Source of the DNA: DYJE01 sp964637565
GTDB lineage: Bacteria; Desulfobacterota; Desulfobacteria; Desulfobacterales; Desulfolunaceae
DNA: 56,489 nt
Reading direction: 5' to 3'
NCBI GenBank assembly: GCA_964637565.1
Contig: CAZWTY010000018.1
Coordinates: 1-56,489 of the forward strand
Positions 7,735 to 18,678 of the stretch are shown here, piece after piece. The number at the start of each line of letters is the position of its first letter. Within the stretch, counting starts at the first letter, position 1. A model generated the notes under the pieces. That model was not told where the DNA came from and searched no databases. It worked only from the letters and a program-made list of their open reading frames with translations. The translations under genes were made by a program, and so were the position numbers.

Positions 7735-8769
7735 TCAGTCCAGTTCATGCTTGAGGGAACGGGTCATCAGCCGGTTGATCGATGACCTGGGGTTCTGATT
7801 CTCAAACAGGATTTTGTAGACCTCGTTGCAGATGGGAAGTTCGATGCCCAGGTTTCTGGACAGGTTGTACACCGACCGGGTGGTTTTCACCCCTTCGGCC
7901 ACCATGCGCATTTCCTGGAGAATTTCGTCCAGGGTTTTTCCCTGGCCCAGCTGGACGCCCACGGTGTGGTTTCGGGAGAGATTGCCGGTGCAGGTGAGCA
8001 TCAGGTCGCCCACACCGGCAAGGCCGGCAAAGGTGTGGGGATCGGCTCCGAAACAGGCTCCCAGCCGCTTCATTTCGGTCAGGCCCCGGGTGATCAGGGC
8101 GGCCCGGGCGTTGAGGCCCAGGTCCAGTCCGTCGCAGATCCCGGCGGCAATGGCGATGATGTTCTTGATGGCCCCGCCCACTTCCACGCCGGCTGGATCG
8201 TCGTTGGTGTAGACCCGGAACTCGGGGGAGGCGAACACATGCTGGACCAGCTTGGCGCTGTGGGCGTTTGAGGAGGCCACGGCCACCACCGTGGGTTTCT
8301 GAAGGGCCACCTCCTTGGCGAAACTCGGGCCGGAAAGAACCACCATGTTGGATTCGGGCACGTCGGGGAGAACATCTTTCAGCACGCCCAGCATGGTGAG
8401 GTGACTCTTATTCTCGATGCCCTTGGACGCTGTGATCAGGATGGCCTCGGGGGTGATGAACGGTTTCATCATTTCCGCCGTCTCACGCATCACGTGGGAA
8501 GGGACCACTACCAGGATCAGGTCTTTGCCTTCCACGGCCTCCCGTATGTCGTTGGTGGGGACGATGTTCGAAGAGAGCTCGGCGTCGGGGAGAAAGATCC
8601 TGTTCCGCCGTTCGGTTTCGATCTGTTCCTTGACCTCTTTTTCGTAAACCCAGAGGTCGATCATGTATCCTTTGAGGGCCAGATGGTTGGCCAGGGCCGT
8701 TCCCCAGCTTCCGGCTCCCACCACGCCGATGGTGAGGGAGTCGATGGTTTTGTCCGGATGTTTGATCAT
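7735..8769 (-). CDS. gpsA: Glycerol-3-phosphate dehydrogenase [NAD(P)+]
   Basis: A 344-residue cytoplasmic enzyme that reduces dihydroxyacetone phosphate to sn-glycerol 3-phosphate for phospholipid synthesis. It has the Rossmann motif GVVGAGSWGTALA near residue 13, the SGPSFAKEV loop, and the catalytic-lysine region GVEVGGAIKNIIAIAAG. The C-terminal helical domain contains the GLTEMKRLG and AGVGDLMLTC motifs. The gene is complete: its ATG lies 21 bases before the N gap at 8790. A second copy of its first 35 bases appears across the gap, as an assembly duplication. It heads the gpsA-radC-6991 gene-pgk run. Confidence 0.95.
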   Translation of the reverse strand: MIKHPDKTIDSLTIGVVGAGSWGTALANHLALKGYMIDLWVYEKEVKEQIETERRNRIFLPDAELSSNIVPTNDIREAVEGKDLILVVVPSHVMRETAEMMKPFITPEAILITASKGIENKSHLTMLGVLKDVLPDVPESNMVVLSGPSFAKEVALQKPTVVAVASSNAHSAKLVQHVFASPEFRVYTNDDPAGVEVGGAIKNIIAIAAGICDGLDLGLNARAALITRGLTEMKRLGACFGADPHTFAGLAGVGDLMLTCTGNLSRNHTVGVQLGQGKTLDEILQEMRMVAEGVKTTRSVYNLSRNLGIELPICNEVYKILFENQNPRSSINRLMTRSLKHELD

Positions 8770-8944
8770 GGTCGTTCTTTCATCAAAGCNNNNNNNNNNN
8801 NNNNNNNNNNNNNNNNNNNNNNNNNNNNNNNNNNNNNNNNNNNNNNNNNNNNNNNNNNNNNNNNNNNNNNNNNNNNNNNNNNNNNNNNNAGGGAGTCGAT
8901 GGTTTTGTCCGGATGTTTGATCATGGTCGTTCTTTCATCAAAGC
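8735..8944. repeat. 55-base exact duplication around a 100-N scaffold gap (probable assembly artefact)
   Basis: Bases 8735-8789 and 8890-8944 are identical over 55 bases and abut a run of exactly 100 Ns (8790-8889). Both copies contain the gpsA start. An overlap equal to a common assembler k-mer length, on either side of a default-size gap, suggests two contigs that really overlap. The true sequence is then probably continuous, with one copy and no missing bases. Confidence 0.8.
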
Positions 8945-9142
8945 GGAGAACAGGAAAATCTGCCCTGTTTTTCCGCAGGATTTTTTAGTGGATTCCATAA
9001 CGTTCTGGTTCAACGGGCGGGGTATCACGAAAGCCTTCGAAAAAAGTAAAGGCTGAAAAATACCAACACTTGAAGATGCAGTGTCATAGGTGCCCTGAGT
9101 GCAACCATTTGTTAAATCAGCTGGTTGGATATAAAAAAATGC
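8945..9142. other. Intergenic region upstream of gpsA
   Basis: About 200 bases between the gap and the small winged-helix gene. No gene was seen. It should hold the gpsA promoter; only a loose TTGAAC (minus strand) could be found, without a convincing -10. Confidence 0.4.
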
Positions 9143-9388
9143 TTATATAGCCATAGCCCATATGCCTTTTGGGGTCTTATGGGTGGGCATAAGTTTGCCT
9201 TCATTTCGAAGTTTTTGACCAGCCCAGCGAATGTCATATTGCCAAGTGTAAAATCCATCCCCAGAATTTCGAATTTCATTTTCGTGGAATAACCAAACAT
9301 GCTTACAAATTTCAACAATCGTTGCTGACCCATTATTGTCTTTAATGGCTTCTACTACCCATTGCATTAATTTGCTTCTATCAATCAT
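9143..9388 (-). CDS. Small winged-helix protein, function unknown
   Basis: An 81-residue protein that looks like a stand-alone winged helix-turn-helix. An N-terminal helix (LMQWVVEAIKDNNGSATIVE) is followed by VEICKHVW, then YDIRWAGQKLRNEGKLMP and a closing PKGIWAMAI wing. This resembles the N-terminal DNA-binding domains of Mrr-like restriction proteins, but no nuclease domain follows. ATG 9388 has GAGGA five bases upstream, which supports a real gene over the overlapping frame ending at 9112. The region is clearly more AT-rich than gyrA and gpsA beside it, which suggests recent acquisition or relaxed selection. Confidence 0.6.
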   Translation of the reverse strand: MIDRSKLMQWVVEAIKDNNGSATIVEICKHVWLFHENEIRNSGDGFYTWQYDIRWAGQKLRNEGKLMPTHKTPKGIWAMAI

Positions 9389-9452
9389 TATTCCTCTTTT
9401 TTTGTATTTTAGGATTTAACATCCCACCCGAGATCCATGTGAGATTTGGACT

Positions 9453-12022
<2,570 letters not shown>

Positions 12023-12026
<4 letters not shown>

Positions 12027-13147
12027 AATTCTCCTAACATGGTCGGTTCAGTTTGGTTTGTATCTTCATAAGCCGGATCGTTGTCTGGATCAACATGTTT
12101 TCTGTAGTTATAATGATAGATGTCGGCCAGGGTCAGAAAAAACGTCAGGATCAGGGGACCGTAGATCACCCCGAGAAGACCGGCCATGTAAATTCCCCCG
12201 ATAATCGAGAAGAACACCAGCAGGGGATGGACACTCACCCGTTTGCCCACGATAAAGGGTTTGAAAAGGTACTCGATTCCGGCGGTTACAACAATATAGA
12301 TTACGATCAGGCCGAGGCAGGCCATGAATCGGCCTTTGATCAGCATGAGAAGCATGGTGGGGAAAAAAATAACCCCGATACCCACAATGGGCAGAAAAGC
12401 CAGAAACCCCATGAGCAGGCCCCAGAGAATGGGGGAGTGGAGCCCGTAGAACGAGAATACCAGTCCGCCGATGGTGCCCTGGATGATGCCGCTGATCCCG
12501 TTTCCGATCAGCACCGCGCCGCTCATTTCCCGGAATTTCCGGAGCAGGGTCTTGTCCTCGGAGTCCGGCAGGGGGGAAAGGGCCATGATGTAACGGACCA
12601 GACGTGTTCCGTCGAGGAGCAGATAGAAGATCACGAGAAGGATCAGGCAGAACCCGACGATGAAATTGAGCAGATGCCCGGCGATGGCGTTAGCCTGGTT
12701 GAGAAGGTTCACGCCCACGAATTTCCCGATATCGCTCAGGGGCTGGACCAGATCTCCGTAGTTCAGACGGAGGTCGAAACGTTCGGAGAACACGTTGAGA
12801 CGCTCGAGAATCCTGTTTTTTTCAAGAAAGTCGATGATCTGGATGTGGAGATCGGCGTTTTTCAGATAGCCGACGAGTGCCTGGGCCTCGCTGGTCAGAA
12901 CCCCGATGACGATCACCAGGGGAATGAACAACACGAAGAAAATCAGGATGCAGGTGAAAAAGGACGCGATGGACGGTCTGAATTTCGAACTGATTTTCAA
13001 GTAGACGGGGTAGAACATGCTGGAGATCACGGACCCCAGAACGATGACCGACACAAACGGCCAGAACAGCCTGCCGATGAGAAGAAGGGACAAGATGAAA
13101 AGTGCAAGAAAAAACCACAGTATCAGGTCACGGGATGTTCTTGCCAT
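12023..13147 (-). CDS. AI-2E-family membrane transporter
   Basis: A 374-residue inner-membrane protein of the PF01594 permease family. Two N-terminal membrane helices lie at about 9-45, with a third near 60-82. A soluble segment of about 80 residues comes next, then a C-terminal group of helices containing GNGISGIIQGTIGG, LWGLLMGFLAFLPIVGIGV and the conserved HPLLVFFSIIGG. Members export small molecules or ions (autoinducer-2 in TqsA, Na+/H+ exchange in others); the substrate cannot be inferred here. ATG 13147 has CTGGAG upstream. Its stop overlaps the gyrA ATG, so the two are translationally linked. Confidence 0.88.
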
Positions 13148-13188
13148 GATGATCGCTCCAGGGAAACTTCCGAAAGACGCCGGCTTTG

Positions 13189-13236
13189 AAAAAAAAGATT
13201 CCCCACTGGGTGGTCGGACAGTCCATGGGGAATCTT
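13189..13236 (-). terminator. Rho-independent terminator of the 13249-13407 gene
   Basis: AAGATTCCCCA (13195-13205) and TGGGGAATCTT (13226-13236) pair perfectly around a 20-base loop. On the minus strand the stem is followed by eight Ts. It sits 13 bases after the small membrane gene and 48 before the AI-2E gene. Confidence 0.8.
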
Positions 13237-13248
13237 CAAAACGGATGG

Positions 13249-13407
13249 TTATTTTTTAAGACAGAACGCGATGACCGCAAGGTAAAGCAGGACTTCGTAA
13301 ACGATCACGGGAGTGAAACCGTGGGTCAGGCCGTAGACGATGCCTCCACCCATGATGGCCGGAACGCCGGTGAAAATCAGAATGCCGAGTTTCTGTGTCA
13401 TGTCCAT
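13249..13407 (-). CDS. Small two-helix membrane protein, unknown function
   Basis: A 52-residue protein (MDMTQKLGILIFTG...) made almost entirely of two membrane helices, about 7-27 and 33-49, ending in a KK pair. I do not recognise a family. The frame is open to 13509, but ATG 13407 follows GAGGAGG and begins just before the first hydrophobic segment, so the shorter form is preferred. It has its own terminator downstream. Confidence 0.6.
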   Translation of the reverse strand: MDMTQKLGILIFTGVPAIMGGGIVYGLTHGFTPVIVYEVLLYLAVIAFCLKK

Positions 13408-13570
13408 GGTGTCGCTTTCCTCCTCATCAGGTCGTTGGTCGGTCATCACGATTGGAATCAACATCATAAAAACAGATTTTTTTATTCTCATCTGTTTAAC
13501 AAGGACCACCCCTCAAGTAAAGGAAAAAGTCCCTTGAACCCAAGATTTCTTCAGGGGGTTCGACGATTGA

Positions 13571-14539
13571 TTAGGTTTGTAAAAACAGGGTATTGAGTTT
13601 GTTTCGGATCAGGGTTTCCATGGCTTTCATGTCCTGGATCGACGGATCGTCCGGGCAGGGGATGTCCCAGTGAAGGATGTCCGACTCCGGAAAAGCAGCG
13701 GGGCAGGCCAGATCACCGATCACGATGACTTTTTCCGGCCGGATCGTCCGGACGGCCGAGTCGATGGAGCCCGGTTTTCTGTAATCAAGATCCAGGCCCT
13801 GTTCAGCCATGAATGGCACAAGCAGGGGATGGGTTTCCCGTGCCGGCTGGAATCCTGCGGAATGAGCCTGAACCCGGCCTAGGCCAAGGGTCTGGCAAAG
13901 AGCCCGGGCCATGGGGCCGGCCAGGTCGTCAGAGTGTGAAAGAAACAGCCACGAGGGTTTCTCCAAAAAACCGGCCATCAGATCCTCGGCCGCGCTCCGG
14001 ATGTCCTCTTCCACCGTGGGATGTTTTTTCATGTCTCCCGGTTCCTCGATTTGCCAGTAGGTCAGGCTTCCGGCATAATCCGTGGAAATCCCCCTGAAGA
14101 AGTATTTCATGGTGAGGTGGATGCTGTCGAAAAGGTCGTTGCCCCGGGTGGCGCCTACGGAAAGAAGAAACCCTTTTCGCGACTGCTCGTCCGGGTCAAC
14201 TAGTCCCAGTTTGAATTTTCGCGACCACAGGGTCTGGGTCCGGTCGATCAGGGCCTTCATTTCGGCGGGCACGGTGTAGAAGTAGATGGGGGAAGCCATG
14301 ACCAGCACCTGGGAATTCCGGATCAGGGGTAGCACGGTGCTGCGCATATCGTCGTCAAAGTGGCAGAAACCTTTTCTCTCGCAGAGTCCGCAGCCGATGC
14401 AGGGCCGTATCGTGAGGTCCGGGACATGGACAGATCGGGTTTCAGCTCCGAGGTTTTCCAGTTCTGACAGGAAACGTTGTAATAAAAACGAGGTGTTGCC
14501 TTTTTTTCTGGGACTTCCCATGAAACCCGTGACAAGCAT
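13571..14539 (-). CDS. Iron-sulfur flavoprotein-like reductase fused to an inactive LMW-phosphatase-like domain
   Basis: A 322-residue two-domain protein. Residues 1-190 are an NADPH-dependent FMN reductase/iron-sulfur flavoprotein domain: GSPRKKGNTSFLL phosphate loop, four cysteines in PCIGCGLCERKGFC (C47, C50, C53, C59), SPIYFYTVPAEMKALIDR flavin region. Residues 197-318 follow the low-molecular-weight tyrosine phosphatase/arsenate reductase fold: LFLSHSDDLAGPMARAL, then AHSAGFQPA and HWDIPCPDD. The C-x5-R catalytic loop is missing (S201 for Cys, A207 for Arg), and the general-acid Asp is Cys295. AAGGAG precedes ATG 14539. An AAGATG-ACA-CATCTT palindrome lies at 14581-14595 upstream. Electron transfer plus a binding role is inferred. 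Confidence 0.8.
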   Translation of the reverse strand: MLVTGFMGSPRKKGNTSFLLQRFLSELENLGAETRSVHVPDLTIRPCIGCGLCERKGFCHFDDDMRSTVLPLIRNSQVLVMASPIYFYTVPAEMKALIDRTQTLWSRKFKLGLVDPDEQSRKGFLLSVGATRGNDLFDSIHLTMKYFFRGISTDYAGSLTYWQIEEPGDMKKHPTVEEDIRSAAEDLMAGFLEKPSWLFLSHSDDLAGPMARALCQTLGLGRVQAHSAGFQPARETHPLLVPFMAEQGLDLDYRKPGSIDSAVRTIRPEKVIVIGDLACPAAFPESDILHWDIPCPDDPSIQDMKAMETLIRNKLNTLFLQT

Positions 14540-14667
14540 GGTGGCTCCTTATCATCATGTCCGTGGATGGTTTTTAGTCTAAGATGACACATCTTATTCC
14601 ACAGATGACAGAGGGATGTCACGAAGATTCATGGAGGACGGGAATATTTTAAAATGATAAACCGGGG

Positions 14668-14695
14668 AAAAAAGGGCGGGTCGAAAAACCCGCCC
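14668..14695 (-). terminator. Rho-independent terminator of the 3-hydroxyacyl-CoA dehydrogenase gene
   Basis: GGGCGGGT (14674-14681) pairs with ACCCGCCC (14688-14695). On the minus strand six Ts follow. It lies 16 bases after the stop at 14711. Confidence 0.85.
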
Positions 14696-14710
14696 ATGGA
14701 GGTGTCGTTC

Positions 14711-15616
14711 TTATTTACCGGACACGAAATTGGGCTGGATGTATTCAGGGTTGGGGTAGGTGTAGAAGCCAGCCCCTGTTTTCAGTCCGAGTTTGCCCTG
14801 TTCCACGAATTTCTTGAGGAAGGCGGCGTTGGCCTTGGCTTTGGGGTTGTTCAGTTTCTGGGCCCAGTAGTCGGTGATTTTGTAGACCGTGTCGAGTCCC
14901 ACGCTGTCCATCAGTCCGAATGGTCCGATAAAGGTGTGCATCACGCCCATCCAGGCCCGGTCGATTTCCTTGACGGAGGTCACGTCTTTCGAGGCAAGGC
15001 CCAGGGCCGAGTCCAGCAGGGCCATGAACATGTTGTTGAACACGTAGCCGTTGTGCTCTTTGGTCAGGACGATGGCCACCTGATCGAGCTTTTCCGCGAA
15101 TGCCTTGACCAGGGCCATGGTCTCGGCGGAAGTTCCGGGATGGGGCATCACGTCCACCACGTTGGTCATGCTGGTGTCGTGGAAGTGAAGGGCGCAGAGC
15201 CTGTCAGGCCTGCCGCTGGCTTCGGCGAACTGGGAAGGGAGAAGGGACGACGTGTTGGTGGTGAAAATCGTGTCCTCACGGCACAGTTTGTCGAACTGGG
15301 CAAAGATCTTTCCTTTGAGAACGGGATCTTCGGGAACGGACTCGTTGATGATGTCCACGTCTTTGGCGGCTGTTTCAGGATCGGTGGTGGTGACGATCCG
15401 GGCGACGGCCTGGTCAGCCTGAATTTCGGTGTACTGGTTCATCTTCACCATTTTTTTCGCCTTGCGTCCGATACGCTCCATGGCCTTGTCCAGGATTTCC
15501 TGGTTCAGGTCATAGAGAACCACGTCAAAACCTTTGAGGGCACAGAGCAGCCCGATCTGCTGTCCCATGGTTCCTGAACCCAGAATCAGTACCCTGCGGA
15601 TATCTTCGATATTCAT
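14711..15616 (-). CDS. 3-hydroxyacyl-CoA dehydrogenase
   Basis: A 301-residue NAD-dependent enzyme of the 3-hydroxybutyryl/acyl-CoA dehydrogenase family, which oxidises L-3-hydroxyacyl-CoA to 3-ketoacyl-CoA. The Rossmann motif LILGSGTMGQQIG is at the N terminus, followed by NTSSLLPSQFA and the catalytic-His region LHFHDTSMTNVVDVMPHP. The C-terminal dimer domain has GYVFNNMFMALLDSAL and GPFGLMDSVGLDTVY. The HFHD variant in place of the usual HFFNP marks a subfamily also seen in Firmicutes (from memory). The gene stands alone with its own promoter, an adjacent TetR-type palindrome and a terminator, which fits fatty- or organic-acid-responsive control. Confidence 0.9.
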   Translation of the reverse strand: MNIEDIRRVLILGSGTMGQQIGLLCALKGFDVVLYDLNQEILDKAMERIGRKAKKMVKMNQYTEIQADQAVARIVTTTDPETAAKDVDIINESVPEDPVLKGKIFAQFDKLCREDTIFTTNTSSLLPSQFAEASGRPDRLCALHFHDTSMTNVVDVMPHPGTSAETMALVKAFAEKLDQVAIVLTKEHNGYVFNNMFMALLDSALGLASKDVTSVKEIDRAWMGVMHTFIGPFGLMDSVGLDTVYKITDYWAQKLNNPKAKANAAFLKKFVEQGKLGLKTGAGFYTYPNPEYIQPNFVSGK

Positions 15617-15724
15617 CCTTCTTCTCCCGTTTGATGTGTCAATTATTGAACCTCTGAAACATGTCAGGCCGTCCAGGTTTAAGGGGATCAGCCAGCACGT
15701 CCATATCCTTTCTGTTTGTCGGTG

Positions 15725-15753
15725 ATCTTAGGGTTTCAACCTGTTTTTGTCAA
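15725..15753 (-). promoter_or_regulatory. Sigma-70 promoter of the 3-hydroxyacyl-CoA dehydrogenase gene
   Basis: Minus strand TTGACA (15753-15748), 17-base spacer, TAAGAT (15730-15725). The predicted start is about 100 bases before ATG 15616. Confidence 0.65.
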
Positions 15754-15763
15754 TAAAAAAAGA

Positions 15764-15775
15764 ACGAACGTTCGT
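15764..15775. promoter_or_regulatory. TetR-type operator palindrome
   Basis: The perfect 12-base palindrome ACGAACGTTCGT lies 10 bases upstream of the -35 box of the 3-hydroxyacyl-CoA dehydrogenase promoter, in an AT-rich setting. This sequence type is typical of operators of TetR/AcrR regulators of acyl-CoA metabolism. No regulator gene lies next to it. Confidence 0.5.
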
Positions 15776-15973
15776 ATTTTATAAGGCCGCCAGCAACCGA
15801 AGGCCCCCCGGAAAATTTTGCCGTGGCGTCGGACTCGAGCTGTCAAGGTATTGACGCTCTTTCAAACCCTGGTCCGCGTTTCAGAGCGACATGTATGGGA
15901 AGTGATGTTGTAATAAACTGAAATAATGGATGATAAACCACTTCCTGATTCATCCGGAGCTGTTTGGGTGCCT

Positions 15974-15989
15974 TGGCATTCATGTTGCA
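15974..15989 (+). promoter_or_regulatory. Sigma-54 promoter of the flagellar rod/ring operon
   Basis: TGGCAT-TCATG-TTGCA matches the -24/-12 consensus TGGCAC-N5-TTGCW with one mismatch and exact spacing. The predicted start is near 16000, 39 bases before the flgF ATG, which rules out the longer upstream frame from 15964. RpoN control of rod and ring genes is common in Gram-negative bacteria. No activator site was identified. Confidence 0.75.
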
Positions 15990-16038
15990 AATCAGGTGTG
16001 AAAAGGCTGAATTAGTAACCATAGAAAAAGGGTTCCAC

Positions 16039-16716
16039 ATGCTTCTTGAAATGACACGGGCCACCCAGGCGGGACTGAGACAGGAAAAACAGTACGAGGT
16101 GATCTCGAACCACCTCGCCAACGCGTCCACGACCGGATTCAAAAAAGACGTGTTGTCGTTCGATCAGGTGATGAAAGCCACCCTGACCACGGATTTTTCC
16201 ATCGGCGACCCCCAGATCACTGGAGGAAAACTGGACGTGGCCTTGGGCTCCAAGGGCTTTTTCAAGGTGGAGACGCCCCAGGGTGTCCGCTACACCCGGA
16301 ACGGCAATTTCTTCCTGAACACCGACCGCCAGATCGTGAACGCGAAAGGGTATCCGGTGCTGGGAGAAAACGGCCCCATCACCCTCGAGGGCAAGGATGT
16401 TTTCATCAATGAAATCGGCCAGGTCTTTTCAGACGGGGCCCTGGCGGACCGCCTTTCGGTGGTGGATTTTCCCGCCTACAACCAGCTGGTCAAGGAAGGG
16501 GACAACAACTTCCGTTACGAAGGAAATGCGGGGGATGAAACGGCGCCCCAAGGCCTCCGGATCATTCACGGCGCACTGGAATCGTCCAACATGAACGTAA
16601 TTTACGAGATGACCAAGATGATCGAAAGCCACAGAATGTACGAGAGCATCAACAAGATGATGAGAACCATCGACGAACTGGACGGCGAGGCCAACACCAT
16701 GGCCACGGCCGACTGA
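16039..16716 (+). CDS. flgF: Flagellar basal-body rod protein FlgF
   Basis: A 225-residue rod protein. The N terminus has the rod/hook signature QYEVISNHLANASTTGFKK, and the C terminus ends with the paired helix ALESSNMNVIYEMTKMIESHRMYESINKMM. These terminal helices coil together in the assembled axial structure; the middle is the D1 beta domain. FlgF is a proximal-rod subunit exported by the flagellar type III apparatus. AAGGG before ATG 16039 and the sigma-54 promoter set the start. It is first in flgF-G-A-H-I-J. Its middle domain is short, as is usual for FlgF compared with FlgG. Confidence 0.9.
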   Translation: MLLEMTRATQAGLRQEKQYEVISNHLANASTTGFKKDVLSFDQVMKATLTTDFSIGDPQITGGKLDVALGSKGFFKVETPQGVRYTRNGNFFLNTDRQIVNAKGYPVLGENGPITLEGKDVFINEIGQVFSDGALADRLSVVDFPAYNQLVKEGDNNFRYEGNAGDETAPQGLRIIHGALESSNMNVIYEMTKMIESHRMYESINKMMRTIDELDGEANTMATAD

Positions 16717-16786
16717 TGAATGACACTGAACGGAATCCCGGCGCCATGAGGGCTTCCGTATCACGATAAACCACAGGAGGGACGTT

Positions 16787-17569
<783 letters not shown>

Positions 17570-17585
17570 AAAAGGATGGACTCTC

Positions 17586-18641
17586 ATGATGGGAACTGAA
17601 TTCAGGACATACGATTCGAAGATCCATGAAAGGGTGGCCGCCCTGGATTTATGGGCCGGGGCGTTCAGAATCCGCCTGGTTTCGGCCCTGATGTTCGTGA
17701 TCCTGACAATCCTCTGCCTGGTTCTCCCCGCCCTAGTCCGGGCTGAAAAGGCCGTGTCCGTCCAGGTCCGCCCCTTTTCACAGGTCGTTGGGAAAAACAT
17801 GACGGCAGGGGATCTGGTGGATATTGAGGGGCCGGAATCTGTCCGCAAGAGAATCAACGATATCCATCTGGGCTCATCACCCATGCCCGGAAAGCAGAAA
17901 CGGATTCCCGGTTCCATGATCGAAAACAAAATCCGTTCCCGGTTTCCCAACAAGGGCCAAGGGATGTCCATTGTGGTTCCTGGTATCATCGTCGTGGAAA
18001 GAAAAGGGCAGGAAATCACCGAGCCCGAGCTCCAGGCATTGTTTTACACCCATATCAGTGAAAAAGTGGAAGGTCGTCCTTTCCGGCTGAAAGATGTGAA
18101 AATCCGGGGAAACCGCGTCGTTCCCCTGGGCTCCAGAACCCTGAAGGTGGATGAACGGCAGAACAGGAACATCAAGGGCCGGGTCACGGTGACGGTCCGT
18201 CCTGAAGTTGACGGTGAAAAAGCGTCCCCCATCTACCTGTCCGGCTGGGTGGACCTGTTCGATCAGGTGGTCACGGCCCAGCGGGACATTCCCAGGGGAG
18301 GGACCATCAAAAAAGAAGACATCGGCCTGTCAAAGCAGAACCTGTCCAAATCTCCTCCGGGACTGTTGACGGTTCCTGAAAAGGTCGAAGGGACCGTGGC
18401 CAGATCCCGGATCGAAAAGGGGTCGTACATTAGGGACACCATGGTCGCCGAAGCTCCCGTTGTCCGGAAAGGGGATGTGGTGAAAATCGTGGCCAGTTCA
18501 GGCGGTCTTACCGTGGTGGCCCAGGGGGTGGCCCGTGAAGACGGACGCATGGGCGAGCAGGTCATGGTGGAAAACGTCCGTTCAAACAAGAACGTGCCGG
18601 CCCGGGTTGTGGGGCCAGGCTCCGTTGAGGTTGTATTTTAA
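17586..18641 (+). CDS. flgA: P-ring assembly chaperone FlgA
   Basis: A 351-residue periplasmic protein that helps FlgI polymerise into the P ring. A hydrophobic export segment (LVSALMFVILTILCLVLPALVRA) lies at about 30-52, after an unusually long 29-residue N-terminal stretch. The middle is divergent. The C-terminal SAF/ChapFlgA region has QRDIPRGGTIKKEDIG, VARSRIEKGSYIRDTMV and VKIVASSGGLTVVAQGVA. The frame is open from 17499 inside flgG, but AAAGGA and ATG 17586 are preferred. E. coli FlgA is about 219 residues, so this one carries an N-terminal extension of the mature part. Confidence 0.9.
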   Translation: MMGTEFRTYDSKIHERVAALDLWAGAFRIRLVSALMFVILTILCLVLPALVRAEKAVSVQVRPFSQVVGKNMTAGDLVDIEGPESVRKRINDIHLGSSPMPGKQKRIPGSMIENKIRSRFPNKGQGMSIVVPGIIVVERKGQEITEPELQALFYTHISEKVEGRPFRLKDVKIRGNRVVPLGSRTLKVDERQNRNIKGRVTVTVRPEVDGEKASPIYLSGWVDLFDQVVTAQRDIPRGGTIKKEDIGLSKQNLSKSPPGLLTVPEKVEGTVARSRIEKGSYIRDTMVAEAPVVRKGDVVKIVASSGGLTVVAQGVAREDGRMGEQVMVENVRSNKNVPARVVGPGSVEVVF

Positions 18642-18678
18642 GGAAGATCCTTTTTTATTGGGTCAAACGAGGTGGGTT

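Noticed and set aside
8401..8988. Open frame that spans the run of Ns
   Set aside because: It includes about 34 unknown codons and a duplicated segment on both sides of the gap; it is an artefact antisense to gpsA.
12053..13189. 378-codon plus-strand frame opposite the AI-2E gene
   Set aside because: A low-complexity Gln/Glu/Asp/His sequence typical of the reverse strand of membrane-protein codons. The minus-strand permease is clearly real.
15964..16038. Longer N terminus of FlgF
   Set aside because: It starts upstream of the predicted sigma-54 transcription start, and FlgF homologues begin at the rod-helix segment.
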